Shown: piece by piece, positions 31,278 to 39,519 of the stretch
How positions within the stretch are numbered: the first letter of the stretch is position 1
Layout: each line of letters opens with the position of its first letter
From: CAZMYO01 sp964570525
GTDB lineage: Bacteria; Patescibacteriota; Patescibacteriia; Magasanikbacterales; GWA2-37-8
Reading direction: 5' to 3'
Length of the DNA: 63,917 bases
NCBI GenBank assembly: GCA_964570525.1
Contig: CAZMYO010000007.1
Span: forward strand, 1 to 63,917
Translations under genes and position numbers: made by a program
The notes under the pieces: model-generated
The model's input: only the letters and a program-made list of their open reading frames with translations
Databases searched by the model: none
Told to the model about the DNA's origin: nothing

Positions 31278-31730
31278 TTACTTAGAAGATTCAAACGGTT
31301 GGAGCTTGGCGGCAATGCCAAAGGCCAAAGCAATGATGGCTAAATTTTTGATGATGTATTGTCCTTCTAGAGTAGGAACGAAAAGTCCTTGCCAGGTAAT
31401 GGAGGTAAGGAGAACGAGCGGTAAGAAAGTGGTAACCATATGCGGAACAAGCAAAGCGATTGCCACCCGTTCAGCCCGCGGTACCAGAAATAACACACCG
31501 ATAAGCATCTCATAGATACCGAACACAATAATAAAAGCATGAAAGGTAATAAAAGGCAGAGTTTTTGTGAGCAGGCCCTCAACCAGCGGATTGGCCGGGC
31601 TCACCAAAAAAAGTTTTAGCGCGCCGAACCAAAAAAAGACCACAAAAAGGGCGACGCGCGCCAAGGGACGGCTGTATTTTTTGAGAAAACGAATAATGGA
31701 GTAGTCCATTTTACCGAGCGAGGATGTCAT
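31278..31730 (-). CDS. DoxX/DUF417-like membrane protein
   Basis: 150 residues, four hydrophobic segments. FVVFFWFGALKLFLVSPANPLVEGLL resembles the first part of YkgB (DUF417)/DoxX-superfamily proteins, and the C-terminal LEGQYIIKNLAIIALAFGIAAKL is the usual last helix. It sits between msrB and dedA on the same strand, so a redox-linked role is possible. Exact subfamily uncertain. Confidence 0.75.
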   Translation of the reverse strand: MTSSLGKMDYSIIRFLKKYSRPLARVALFVVFFWFGALKLFLVSPANPLVEGLLTKTLPFITFHAFIIVFGIYEMLIGVLFLVPRAERVAIALLVPHMVTTFLPLVLLTSITWQGLFVPTLEGQYIIKNLAIIALAFGIAAKLQPFESSK

Positions 31731-31761
31731 ATGATTATTATTTATTTTTAACGAGCCACCC

Positions 31762-32163
31762 TCATTCTCTTTTTAGTTTAAGAGAAGCGGAGTTGATGCA
31801 AAAGCGCTGGCCGGTAGGCTTGGGACCGTCTGGAAAAACATGGCCCAGGTGAGCGCCGCAGCGGCGGCAGACTACTTCGGTGCGTTCCATACCGAGAGTA
31901 TTATCGGGAACTGTTTCGATGGTATCGTTGTTCACGGGCTCAAAAAAACTCGGCCAGCCGCACCCGGCATCGTATTTGGCGTCGGATAAAAACAACTCCT
32001 GGCCGCAGTTGGAACAGGTATAGGCGCCCTTATCGGTCGTGTCCCAGTATTTGCCCGTGAAAGCAGGCTCGGTGCCTTTCTCCCTGGTAACGTGGTAGGT
32101 CTCGGGGTCTAGTTCCTTTTTCCATTCCTCGTTGGTTTTGGTAATTTTGTCGGGCTGGTTCAT
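31762..32163 (-). CDS. msrB: Peptide methionine (R)-S-oxide reductase
   Basis: 133 residues. MsrB repairs the R form of oxidised methionine. Two CxxC zinc pairs (CSNC, CRRC), GCGWPSFFEP and the catalytic RFCINSASL are all present and length is normal for a single-domain MsrB. It begins the msrB-DoxX-dedA run; no SD. Together with the oxygen-dependent reductase NrdAB it points to oxidant exposure. Confidence 0.96.
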   Translation of the reverse strand: MNQPDKITKTNEEWKKELDPETYHVTREKGTEPAFTGKYWDTTDKGAYTCSNCGQELFLSDAKYDAGCGWPSFFEPVNNDTIETVPDNTLGMERTEVVCRRCGAHLGHVFPDGPKPTGQRFCINSASLKLKRE

Positions 32164-32189
32164 ACGGCAATCTTATCAGATTTTTATCT

Positions 32190-32270
32190 CTCGTGGCAAA
32201 TTTAAAAAGAAAAACCCCACGGCCAAACACAAGGTTTAGGTGGGGGTGAGGAGGGGATTGGCTTCGTCTT
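32190..32270 (-). terminator. Terminator of the 32278-32442 gene
   Basis: On the minus strand CCCCAC and GTGGGG enclose a 19-nt loop, followed by TTTTTCTTTTT. Confidence 0.7.
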
Positions 32271-32277
32271 AAGAAAT

Positions 32278-32442
32278 TTATTTTTTGTCCGGGCAGTTGC
32301 TGCAATGCTTATCGAAAAGAACTTCAATAATTTGCCGACCGCAGTGCGGACAAGGGTAACAACAGGGCACGACATGATTCACCTCTACCTCGTCATGACA
32401 AGAACAACGGCACTCATCAGGACTGGGCGTACAATCTTCCAT
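32278..32442 (-). CDS. 54-residue cysteine-rich protein, SD-led
   Basis: A short gene found by reading the minus strand: MEDCTPSPDECRCSCHDE, then CCYPCPHCGRQ and CSNCPDKK at the end. Eleven cysteines and three histidines in 54 residues suggest one or two zinc sites (CPHC, CSNC). AAAGGAG lies eight bases before the ATG, TTGACT-17-TAAAGT upstream, and a terminator downstream, so the unit is complete. No homology recognised. Confidence 0.75.
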   Translation of the reverse strand: MEDCTPSPDECRCSCHDEVEVNHVVPCCYPCPHCGRQIIEVLFDKHCSNCPDKK

Positions 32443-32475
32443 TTTATGTTCTCCTTTTGGTTGTTATCTCCCTGG

Positions 32476-32504
32476 ACTTTACAACAATAAGGCGTTTTAG
32501 TCAA
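32476..32504 (-). promoter_or_regulatory. Promoter TTGACT-17-TAAAGT (minus)
   Basis: TTGACT at 32504-32499 and TAAAGT at 32481-32476, 17-bp spacer, serving the 54-residue gene. Confidence 0.55.
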
Positions 32505-32534
32505 TCTAAAAAGAAAACCGCGCTAAATGCAAAA

Positions 32535-33074
32535 TTAAACAAAACACTCGCGACAGACCGGTTTGTATTCAAAGGTGCCGTCGTCGGGGATGACCGAGGG
32601 CACCTCCTCGGTAACAGGCACGCCCAATCGCAGAGCCTGCGTATACACGGCATTCGGGTTTTTGCAGGTTTCGCACACGGCCCGCCGGTAGCGCACTTCT
32701 TTTGGGCCCAGCTCCAAAAGACGGCGCACAATGCCGAAAAGCCGGCCCTGGTGATCCATATCTAATGATGAGACGATTACTCGCGTGCCTTTTTTGAGAA
32801 GTTTTTCAACCACCTCGGCTTCGGCTTCGGCAAACATGTTGGCTTCGTCTATGCCAACGACGCCGTAGTTTTCGTTCAGCGCCTCTTGAAGCGTGCCTAC
32901 TTTTTTGGCTTCAATGGCGGCGCCATTGCGTGATTGAATCTGTTGATCGCGCACATTTTTTTCCGGCTGGTAGAGAACGAAGGGGATAGAAGTATATTTG
33001 AGCGGCGCGAAGTGGCTGATTAGTTCATACGATTTGCCGCTTTTCATCGGTCCAAGAATGAGAGTAAGGTCCAT
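32535..33074 (-). CDS. tdk: Thymidine kinase (type II)
   Basis: 179 residues. It phosphorylates thymidine for dTMP salvage. The P-loop is GPMKSGKS (8-15), the Walker B-like segment VVGIDEANMF, and the zinc-binding lasso has CETC and CREC. Compact but complete for the family. Stands alone, no SD. Confidence 0.92.
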   Translation of the reverse strand: MDLTLILGPMKSGKSYELISHFAPLKYTSIPFVLYQPEKNVRDQQIQSRNGAAIEAKKVGTLQEALNENYGVVGIDEANMFAEAEAEVVEKLLKKGTRVIVSSLDMDHQGRLFGIVRRLLELGPKEVRYRRAVCETCKNPNAVYTQALRLGVPVTEEVPSVIPDDGTFEYKPVCRECFV

Positions 33075-33219
33075 AGAAACAAATTAAGACAAGTATTTTT
33101 GGTTTGGGACATGGTGCATTTTTTCGAGCCCCTCGCCATCATATAACAGTTTTGCTTTTCTGAAAAGAGCAAAATTGGTACACGAGGGTGATGTTTCGAA
33201 GTTGAGCGCTTAGGCGTGG

Positions 33220-33248
33220 TTGACTGCCTCCTATCAATTTGTTACCCT
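33220..33248 (+). promoter_or_regulatory. Promoter TTGACT-17-TACCCT
   Basis: TTGACT 33220-33225, 17-bp spacer, TACCCT 33243-33248. A TTATAAT at about 33250-33256 is an alternative -10. Confidence 0.5.
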
Positions 33249-33283
33249 GGTTATAATCGGCATACTGCCGAAGGAGGAAATTC

Positions 33284-33937
33284 ATGGGCCACCATACCTT
33301 TTTCGCCTCTTTCTTCACTGCCTTGGTAATTTCTACCTGTGGCTGCGGCGCCAGCTACTCCGTGGACGCAGCCGATATGGAGAAAAAGGATCAAGGTGAC
33401 GGCGGATCGGATCTGGAGACGAGCCTCACGTTCGATGCGCTCCCACCGGCAAAAGACCTGACGCCGTGGACAGCGCCACTATATGTGCGCTGTGACTATC
33501 GAATTTTTGAGCCGGCGCAAAATGGCGGCGGCACCGTCTATGATGAACTGTTCGAGGCCGTTCTTACTGACCGTGTCTGGCTGGAATGTCGTACCAGCCG
33601 CACTCAACAGTTCAACAACTGGCAAGATGACGGGATAGGATACTTCAACAAGCGAGCCGCAGATGAACTGAAGATTGTGAACAATGGTGTGGCCGGGCTC
33701 TATACTGTCTTTGAATCCAAAGACGGGAACGGCAATATTGTTATGTTGATGATAACGCCGCTCAATGGCGTTTGGCAACCGGGCGCCCTAGATATCGATT
33801 GGTCGGAGATACTAATCGAGGCCGACAGCAAAGGACGCCAAGGTCCATTCGTCGGCTGCTCGGTTCGGCGTGCAATGGTCATGATTACAACGACGGCAGA
33901 CCGTGTCAAACAGCATGTTCCGCTAATTTGCCAATAA
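33284..33937 (+). CDS. Putative secreted or lipoprotein, SD-led
   Basis: 217 residues. The N-terminus MGHHTFFASFFTALVISTCGCG is a signal sequence with cysteines placed like a lipobox (STC or TCGC; not a textbook fit). The mature part starts with an acidic Asp/Gly-rich linker and then a beta-rich domain with several aromatic positions (LYVRCDYRIFEPAQNGG, VWLECRTSRTQQF) and three more cysteines. AAGGAGG precedes the ATG. Complete unit with promoter and a strong terminator. Family not recognised. Confidence 0.75.
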   Translation: MGHHTFFASFFTALVISTCGCGASYSVDAADMEKKDQGDGGSDLETSLTFDALPPAKDLTPWTAPLYVRCDYRIFEPAQNGGGTVYDELFEAVLTDRVWLECRTSRTQQFNNWQDDGIGYFNKRAADELKIVNNGVAGLYTVFESKDGNGNIVMLMITPLNGVWQPGALDIDWSEILIEADSKGRQGPFVGCSVRRAMVMITTTADRVKQHVPLICQ

Positions 33938-33986
33938 GCGACAATGGCCCTCCCGGTTGACGAGGGAGCGCGTCGCATCAACCCAC

Positions 33987-34020
33987 GCTGCCCCACCCCG
34001 GGGCAGCTTTTTCTTTTTTA
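33987..34020 (+). terminator. Terminator of the 33284-33937 gene
   Basis: GCTGCCCC-ACCCC-GGGGCAGC followed by TTTTTCTTTTTT. Confidence 0.9.
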
Positions 34021-34119
34021 ATGAACTCATAGCGAATCTCGCCAATTGTTGAGCCAACCATAGAAATAACTCGTTATCAGTTCAATGAAAGGAATGGTGA
34101 GCCCCCAGCGTTGCTTGGG

Positions 34120-34148
34120 TTGACCAAACGATTTTTTTCTGATATAGT
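34120..34148 (+). promoter_or_regulatory. ABC-F gene promoter TTGACC-17-TATAGT
   Basis: TTGACC 34120-34125, 17-bp spacer, TATAGT 34143-34148, about 23 nt of leader before the ATG. Confidence 0.55.
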
Positions 34149-34177
34149 TATTTTTTCTTAGCTCATCCCCATAAATT

Positions 34178-35692
34178 ATGAATCACGGAGACGTTATCAT
34201 CCGTTTTGATGAAGTTACCTTTAACTACAGTCACAACAAGCCCGTTCTTGATGGGGCTAGTTTTAGCGTGCGTGAAAATGCCAAGATTACCATCATGGGC
34301 CAAAACGGCGCTGGAAAGAGCACGATTTTTAAAATGATCACCGGAGAGCTTAAGCCGGACGGCGGCAAGGTGAGCCTTAGGTTGGGGGCTACTATCGCGA
34401 TCGCCACCCAGGTGATGAAGCCGGAGAATTTGGAAAAAACCATTGAAGAGTTTTTTGCCCAGGCGTTTAATAAAAAAATGTACGATCTGCCGAAAAAAAT
34501 TAAAAATATTACGGCGGTCGTGCGTCTCGTGGCGCCTCTAGATAAAAAAATTAAACAATACTCCGGCGGCCAACAGGCGCGGCTGCTTTTGGCACTGGCC
34601 CTTATTCAGGAACCGGATATTTTGCTCCTTGATGAGCCGACCAACAATTTGGACGCGCCGGGCATTGAGCACCTTACCCAATTTTTGATTGAGTATCCTA
34701 AAACGTGTCTGGTGATTTCGCACGACGCGAATTTTTTAAACGCCTTTACCCACGGAGTCTTGTATCTGGATTCCCACACTCACAAAGTGGAGCAGTACCT
34801 CGGCGATTATTACAACGTGCTATATGAAATTGAAGCCCAGATTGAGCGCGAGCGCGCCAAGAACGCCCAGCTCAAGCGCAGCATCCAGGACCGCAAAGAT
34901 AAAATAAACTTTTTCTCGCACAAGGGCGGCAAGATGCGCAAATTGGCGAGCAAGCTCAAAGACCAGGTGGAAGAAGCCGAGGAGGAAATGGTGGATGAAC
35001 GCCAGGAAGATAAAACAATACGCGAGTTCACGCTACCGGCGCAAACCGATATGGTCGGGCCGGTGGTGGAGATTAATTCGGTTGGCGTGATGGTGGATCA
35101 TGAACCAGTAAGAAAAATTCTAACCGCACCAATTTCTCTTCGTAAAAAACAAAGGCTTTTGGTAAAAGGCCCGAACGGTATCGGTAAGAGTACTTTTTTA
35201 GCGGCTCTGGCCATGGGAACAGAAGAAGGCGCGGCAATCTCGCAAGATGTTAGAGTTGGTTACTATAGGCAGGATTTTTCCGGGTTGGATTTTGAGAAAA
35301 CGGCGTACCAGGCGCTGGCGGAAATGATGGAGAATCCCGATTTTGCTAGGGCGCAAAATCGAGGATCCGCGATTCCGGCGAACCGGAATCGGGACAATCA
35401 AGAAATTTACGCGACCGCGGCGCAATTTTTGTTATCGGCGGAAACATTAAAAAACAACGTGGGGGCGCTGTCAGAAGGACAGAAAGGACTCTTGTGTTAC
35501 GCGCGGTTTGTTTTGCAAAAGCCGGGACTCTTGATTATGGATGAGCCAACTAACCATATTAATTTTCGCCATTTACCCATCATCGCCAAGGCGCTCGCTG
35601 AATTTGAGGGCGCGGTGATTTTAGTGAGCCACGCGCCCGAGTTTGTGGAGCAGATTAACATTGACCAGATACTGGATTTGGGAACATTGTAA
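34178..35692 (+). CDS. ABC-F family ATPase
   Basis: 504 residues with two ABC domains and no membrane segments. Domain 1: MGQNGAGKST, YSGGQQARLLLALAL, LLLDEPTNNLD; domain 2: VKGPNGIGKST, LSEGQKGLLCYARFVL, LIMDEPTNH. The charged linker (about 215-285) is the arm that in ABC-F proteins reaches the ribosomal E/P site. Such proteins rescue stalled ribosomes or protect against antibiotics; which applies is unknown. Near residues 398-405 a palindromic repeat (35371-35390) adds the peptide AIPANRN. No SD. Confidence 0.93.
   Translation: MNHGDVIIRFDEVTFNYSHNKPVLDGASFSVRENAKITIMGQNGAGKSTIFKMITGELKPDGGKVSLRLGATIAIATQVMKPENLEKTIEEFFAQAFNKKMYDLPKKIKNITAVVRLVAPLDKKIKQYSGGQQARLLLALALIQEPDILLLDEPTNNLDAPGIEHLTQFLIEYPKTCLVISHDANFLNAFTHGVLYLDSHTHKVEQYLGDYYNVLYEIEAQIERERAKNAQLKRSIQDRKDKINFFSHKGGKMRKLASKLKDQVEEAEEEMVDERQEDKTIREFTLPAQTDMVGPVVEINSVGVMVDHEPVRKILTAPISLRKKQRLLVKGPNGIGKSTFLAALAMGTEEGAAISQDVRVGYYRQDFSGLDFEKTAYQALAEMMENPDFARAQNRGSAIPANRNRDNQEIYATAAQFLLSAETLKNNVGALSEGQKGLLCYARFVLQKPGLLIMDEPTNHINFRHLPIIAKALAEFEGAVILVSHAPEFVEQINIDQILDLGTL
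35371..35390. repeat. Palindrome inside the ABC-F gene
   Basis: GATTCCGG-CGAA-CCGGAATC, a perfect 8-bp stem, lies in frame within the second ABC domain between strands. Confidence 0.75.
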
Positions 35693-35697
35693 TTTTT

Positions 35698-37860
35698 TTA
35701 CTTTGTAGCACTCAATTTGCAATACTCAAGAACAGCTTTAATTTCGGCGTAACTTATTTCATCGCCCAAAGCAAACTTGAGCGGAGCAAGAAGTTGATTT
35801 CCGTGTTTTTCTATCGCCTCCATAATGCGGGGAATTTTATCGGCGGGAACGAACTCCTTCAATTCAATTTGGCCGGTGCCGACGCACTGGGCGAGGTGGT
35901 TTTCAATCGTTCCCGGCGAGAGATCGCGCCTGGCGGCGATATTCGCAATGGAATTTCCTTCTCGGTAGAGTTCGAGCGTTGTCGTGGTAGTGGTTGTCGC
36001 TCGGGGCGCGGATTTTCGTTCACGCTTTGGTATCTTTTCGGCAATGCGCGTGGCGCAATTATGGGCGGTTGAGTAAGCCTGAACCGTATTTAGAAACTGT
36101 TCGCCGTAGCGAGCGGTTTTATTTTCTCCAAAACCGGAAATTTTACGCAGGTCGATTATAGTCTGCGGCAAGTACGTGGCCAGTTCAAGTAACGTGGCAT
36201 CTGAAAAAATAATATAGGCCGGCACTTGCTCGGCCGCGGCTATTGCCGCGCGAATAGATTTGAGGTTTATGAACAAATCTTTTTCGTATGGCAGCTCCGC
36301 CTTCGCTAAAGCTTCGGCGGGCACGTCGGCCAATTCTTTTTTGGTTGCCACTGCCACCAACATTACTTTTTCACTGCCACCGAGCACCGCTTCACTCTTT
36401 TTGGTAAGTTTAATAATAGGAAACTCGACCCCGCTTTGCTCTAGATATCCCCGGCCGATTAAATTTTTGATATGGTGAAACCAATCATCTTTCGAAATAT
36501 CAGCCCCAATGCCATAGGTTTTGAGTTCTTTATGCCACGATTTTATTTTTTCCGCTTTGGAACCCCGTAAAAAATCTACCAGATACGTGAGGCCGTGACT
36601 TCCGCCCAGGCGCGCGACGGCGGACAGCGCCTTTTGCGCGATAATGGTGCCGTCAAATTGTTCATGGTTACTAAGGCAGACATCACAGCTTTTGCAATTA
36701 TCACTTTCTGTGGTTTCCCCAAAATAGGCAAGAATTTTTTGGCGGCGGCACACCGACATTTCGCACAAGTCGGCCATTTGGGAAAGTTTGCGCAACATGA
36801 TATTGGATTGCTGCTGGTTGCCATCAATCGCAGCAAATTTTTTGAGCTTCATCACATCGCCGCCGCTATAAAAAAGGAGAGCCTCGCTTTTAAGCCCATC
36901 GCGGCCGGCGCGGCCGGTTTCTTGGTAATAGCTTTCGATATTTTTTGGCAAATCAGCGTGCACCACAAACCGAACGTTGGATTTATTGATACCCATGCCA
37001 AAAGCAATGGTGGCCACAATAATTTTTATTTCATCTTTTAGAAATAAGGTCTGGTGGCGACCGCGCTTTTCAAGCGGGAGGCCGGCGTGATAGGGAAGCG
37101 CCGGAAAGCCATCGGCGGTTAACTTGCGGGCCAAATCTTCGGTTGATTGTCGTGATAACGCGTAAATAATTCCCGCGTCATCACGGTGTTTATTTAAATA
37201 ATTCAAGAGCCGTTTATACATATTTCTTTTTGGCTCGATATAATAGTAAATGTTTTCCCGATCGAAGCTCGAAATAAAAGTTTGCGGATTTTGTAAAGCA
37301 AGTTTTTCCACAATATCATCGGCCGTGAGCTTGTCGGCGGTGGCGGTGAGAGCAATGGTTGGCACGCCGGGAAATTCTTTTTTAAGCCGGGCGAGCTCAC
37401 GATATTCCGGCCGGAAGTCATGCCCCCAGGAAGAAATACAATGCGCTTCATCGATCGCGAACAGTGAAATGGGATATTTTTTTATAAACGTCAAAAACTG
37501 CTCCCCGCCAAACAGCCGTTCGGGAGCGATGTAAAGAAGTTTGAGCCGTCCGGCTTCGAGCGCCTGATAAATAGCCGAGCGGTCTTCGGTGGAGCTCATT
37601 GAATTGAGATAAGCCGCTTCAATTCCGTTCAGGCGCAAGGCATCGACCTGATCTTTCATAAGGGCGATGAGCGGCGAAATTACCACGGTGAGGCCAGGAA
37701 AAAGAAGAGCGGGAATCTGGTAGCACAGCGATTTGCCTCCGCCGGTCGGCATGAGCACAAAGGAATCGCCTTGGTTTAATACCCGGGTAATGATTTCTTC
37801 TTGATTGGCGCGAAAAGCGTTATAGCCAAATTTGTTTTGGAGGATATCGAGGGGAGTCAT
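35698..37860 (-). CDS. recQ: ATP-dependent DNA helicase RecQ
   Basis: 720 residues. The helicase core has MPTGGGKSLCYQIPA, the DEAH box IDEAHCISSWGHDFRPEY, SAFGMG-type motif VATIAFGMGINKSNVRFVVH and QETGRAGRDG. The zinc-binding RQC region shows CRRQKILAYFGE and CKSCDVC. An HRDC domain (about 525-605) and a C-terminal helix-turn-helix-like region follow. A CCGCCTTCGCTAAAGCTTCGGCGG palindrome is embedded near residues 513-521, giving PAEALAKAE. ATG at 37860, no SD. Confidence 0.95.
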   Translation of the reverse strand: MTPLDILQNKFGYNAFRANQEEIITRVLNQGDSFVLMPTGGGKSLCYQIPALLFPGLTVVISPLIALMKDQVDALRLNGIEAAYLNSMSSTEDRSAIYQALEAGRLKLLYIAPERLFGGEQFLTFIKKYPISLFAIDEAHCISSWGHDFRPEYRELARLKKEFPGVPTIALTATADKLTADDIVEKLALQNPQTFISSFDRENIYYYIEPKRNMYKRLLNYLNKHRDDAGIIYALSRQSTEDLARKLTADGFPALPYHAGLPLEKRGRHQTLFLKDEIKIIVATIAFGMGINKSNVRFVVHADLPKNIESYYQETGRAGRDGLKSEALLFYSGGDVMKLKKFAAIDGNQQQSNIMLRKLSQMADLCEMSVCRRQKILAYFGETTESDNCKSCDVCLSNHEQFDGTIIAQKALSAVARLGGSHGLTYLVDFLRGSKAEKIKSWHKELKTYGIGADISKDDWFHHIKNLIGRGYLEQSGVEFPIIKLTKKSEAVLGGSEKVMLVAVATKKELADVPAEALAKAELPYEKDLFINLKSIRAAIAAAEQVPAYIIFSDATLLELATYLPQTIIDLRKISGFGENKTARYGEQFLNTVQAYSTAHNCATRIAEKIPKRERKSAPRATTTTTTTLELYREGNSIANIAARRDLSPGTIENHLAQCVGTGQIELKEFVPADKIPRIMEAIEKHGNQLLAPLKFALGDEISYAEIKAVLEYCKLSATK
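36297..36320. repeat. CCGCCTTCGCTAAAGCTTCGGCGG palindrome inside recQ
   Basis: 24-nt near-perfect palindrome, in frame. The same core occurs at 37933-37956, 38845-38868 and 53310-53332 outside genes. Confidence 0.8.
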
Positions 37861-37928
37861 AGACCAGGCATTATACAAGGGAGTGAGGGGAAATAAAACA
37901 CAGAGTCAAGGGACCCTGTGTTTTATGA

Positions 37929-37970
37929 ACTGCCCGCCTTCGCTAAAAAGCTACGGCGAGGTGAAAGCGG
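37929..37970. repeat. 42-bp direct repeat, copy 1
   Basis: Identical over 42 bases to 38841-38882. The two copies bracket the doc toxin-antitoxin operon. Confidence 0.9.
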
Positions 37971-37994
37971 TGTGTCGTCAACGGTATCCGAACT

Positions 37995-38414
37995 TTATTT
38001 TAACTTTTTGAGGTTTCTTTTAAGAAATTCAGCGGTAGCTTGGACTACCTGCTTTTTTACTTCCGGATCAGAGGCAGCGACCCAGTTAGCAAAATTATAC
38101 AATTTAACATTGTCTACTTCTATCCACTTACCATTTTTGTATAAAAAAACTAACAATGTCGTCATAGCAATTCGCTTGTTTCCATTTTGGAATGGGTGGT
38201 TTTTAATCATCAGATAAAACAGCATCGCTGACTTTTCAGTCAGCCCTTTATATAAAACTTTATTATCAAATTTTAAAAAGGGAGTAATGATGCAGCTCTC
38301 CAATTTATTCGGAAAACGCGTATTAAATTCAGGAATCGGTTCATCCCATTTCATTGTCTTCCTAGCCAAATCATAGGCTATGTATTCTACCTCTTTTAGA
38401 GTAATATCTTTCAT
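37995..38414 (-). CDS. doc: Doc-type Fic-fold toxin
   Basis: 139 residues. Doc toxins phosphorylate EF-Tu and stop translation. The Fic-fold active-site motif is HPFQNGNKR (about 75-83), which matches the Doc form HxFx(A/G)N(K/R)R; the lysine-arginine ending fits kinase-type Doc rather than AMP-transferring Fic. It starts 5 nt after the antitoxin and shares its promoter. Located between 42-bp direct repeats. Confidence 0.9.
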   Translation of the reverse strand: MKDITLKEVEYIAYDLARKTMKWDEPIPEFNTRFPNKLESCIITPFLKFDNKVLYKGLTEKSAMLFYLMIKNHPFQNGNKRIAMTTLLVFLYKNGKWIEVDNVKLYNFANWVAASDPEVKKQVVQATAEFLKRNLKKLK

Positions 38415-38419
38415 AAAAA

Positions 38420-38680
38420 TTACTCTTTTGCTAACAAACGCAGAGTTTCACCATAGTCATGCACAGTCTTGTCAACCGCGCTGTCAATTATTTTTTTGTC
38501 ATTATCTGATAATTTGTTGCTCAAACCGGATACGTCAGCAATCTTGATTAAATAATTACGGCCTTTTTTAGTGGCTTTAATTTCTCCTTTTTGTATTTTT
38601 TTAAATACAGCAATACGGCTAACTCCTAATAAAGTAGCTAATTTTGTGGTTGATATGTATTTATCGTTTTGTTTTATCAT
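38420..38680 (-). CDS. Helix-turn-helix antitoxin partner of Doc
   Basis: 86 residues. The N-terminal half YISTTKLATLLGVSRIAVFKKIQKGEIKATKKGRNYLI is an excisionase/MerR-like winged helix-turn-helix; the C-terminal half would bind and block Doc. This differs from the Phd-type antitoxin usually paired with Doc. The ATG is only a few bases after the predicted transcript start, so the message is practically leaderless. The promoter overlaps an inverted repeat, as expected for autorepression. Confidence 0.85.
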   Translation of the reverse strand: MIKQNDKYISTTKLATLLGVSRIAVFKKIQKGEIKATKKGRNYLIKIADVSGLSNKLSDNDKKIIDSAVDKTVHDYGETLRLLAKE

Positions 38681-38688
38681 ACGTAGTT

Positions 38689-38727
38689 ATTGTAAGCTAT
38701 GTTAACCACTTTGTCAACAGTTAACAT
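38689..38727 (-). promoter_or_regulatory. Toxin-antitoxin promoter with operator palindrome
   Basis: TTGACA (38717-38712), 17-bp spacer, TACAAT (38694-38689) on the minus strand. ATGTTAAC (38699-38706) and GTTAACAT (38720-38727) form a perfect 8-bp inverted repeat, with one arm in the spacer and the other just upstream of the -35. Confidence 0.78.
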
Positions 38728-38840
38728 GGATAAAAAATAATTGGCAAAAATAAGCCAATTATTTTGCTTGGCGGACTTTGTCACGCTGAAACCTCGCCCT
38801 ATCTTAAGAGAGAATAGACAGTAGAATTATTGCTAAAATT

Positions 38841-38882
38841 ACTGCCCGCCTTCGCTAAAAAGCTACGGCGAGGTGAAAGCGG
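38841..38882. repeat. 42-bp direct repeat, copy 2, touching tRNA-Ser
   Basis: Identical to 37929-37970. Its last three bases are the 3' end of the tRNA-Ser(CGA) gene. Confidence 0.9.
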
Positions 38883-38964
38883 AGAGGGTGGGATTCGAAC
38901 CCACGAGGCCTTGCGGCCTACCGCTTTTCGAGAGCGGCACTTTCGACCACTCAGACACCTCTCC
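38880..38964 (-). tRNA. tRNA-Ser (anticodon CGA)
   Basis: Minus strand acceptor GGAGAGG with CCTCTCC + G, a long variable arm (GGCCGC-AAG-GCC region) and anticodon loop CTCGAAA in stem CCGCT/AGCGG. Confidence 0.94.
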
Positions 38965-39045
38965 ATTGAAAATATACTTGGTATGCATGGCACAGCCGTC
39001 AGGCGAAGCCAAGCCACCTCTTAAGAATTGATATCTAAAACAAAG

Positions 39046-39136
39046 CGGAAGGGGTGAGATTCGAACTCACGGTACCTTTTGGGTACGACAGTTTTTCCGC
39101 CCAAGGCGGACCCGCCTTGGGCGGGCAAGACTTCAC
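39046..39136 (-). pseudogene. Broken tRNA-Ser: 3' half plus palindromic insertion
   Basis: Bases 39045-39095 repeat the 3' half of tRNA-Ser(TGA) (39143-39193) exactly, from the anticodon loop to the 3' end. At the anticodon loop the copy is interrupted by CCGCCCAAGGCGG-ACC-CGCCTTGGGCGGG (39097-39125), then CAAGACT resumes for seven bases and the 5' half is missing. It cannot give a normal tRNA. Confidence 0.85.
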
Positions 39137-39143
39137 AGTAGAG

Positions 39144-39229
39144 CGGAAGGGGTGAGATTCGAACTCACGGTACCTTTTGGGTACGACAGTTTTCAAGACT
39201 GTTGCCTTAAACCGCTCGGCCACCCTTCC
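39144..39229 (-). tRNA. tRNA-Ser (anticodon TGA)
   Basis: Minus strand acceptor GGAAGGG with CCCTTCC + G (one extra C in the 3' region as CCCCTTCC), a long variable arm GTACC-CAAAA-GGTAC, and anticodon loop CTTGAAA in stem ACAGT/ACTGT. Confidence 0.94.
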
Positions 39230-39246
39230 GTTCTACTGTAAAATTT

Positions 39247-39498
39247 TTATTTTAAAATATTTTTTAATAACCACTTAATCCTCTCCCGCCCTCTTCCACT
39301 TTTTAAAAATAGTTCTTCCCGTCTCGCATCGTTTTTTGATAGAAATGCTTCGTAGTAAATCAGTTTCCACGGACAACCATGTTTAGTTGCACTTACTTTT
39401 CCTGAATTGTGATAAGAGAGCCTGTTTTTGAGATCCTCGGTGCTGCCTTTATAAAGCTCTTTGGTTTTTGTACTTTTGAGTATGTAGACGTAGTGCAT
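39247..39498 (-). CDS. GIY-YIG domain endonuclease-like protein
   Basis: 83 residues, the size of the small UPF0213/YhbQ-type GIY-YIG proteins. MHYVYILKSTKTKELYKGSTEDLKNRLSYHN shows the YVYIL and YKGST (in place of YIG) strands and the following arginine; the catalytic glutamate would be in ARREELFLKSGRGRERIKWL. Role in the cell is unknown. Start fixed by the conserved MHYVYIL. It lies inside the tRNA-Ser cluster. Confidence 0.9.
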   Translation of the reverse strand: MHYVYILKSTKTKELYKGSTEDLKNRLSYHNSGKVSATKHGCPWKLIYYEAFLSKNDARREELFLKSGRGRERIKWLLKNILK

Positions 39499-39519
39499 GT
39501 TAAGATAAAGTATGCCTTT

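Noticed and set aside
37995..38680. Reading the doc operon as a phage or plasmid remnant
   Set aside because: No integrase, replication or phage structural gene is nearby; only the flanking direct repeats suggest mobility, so I kept the claim to that.
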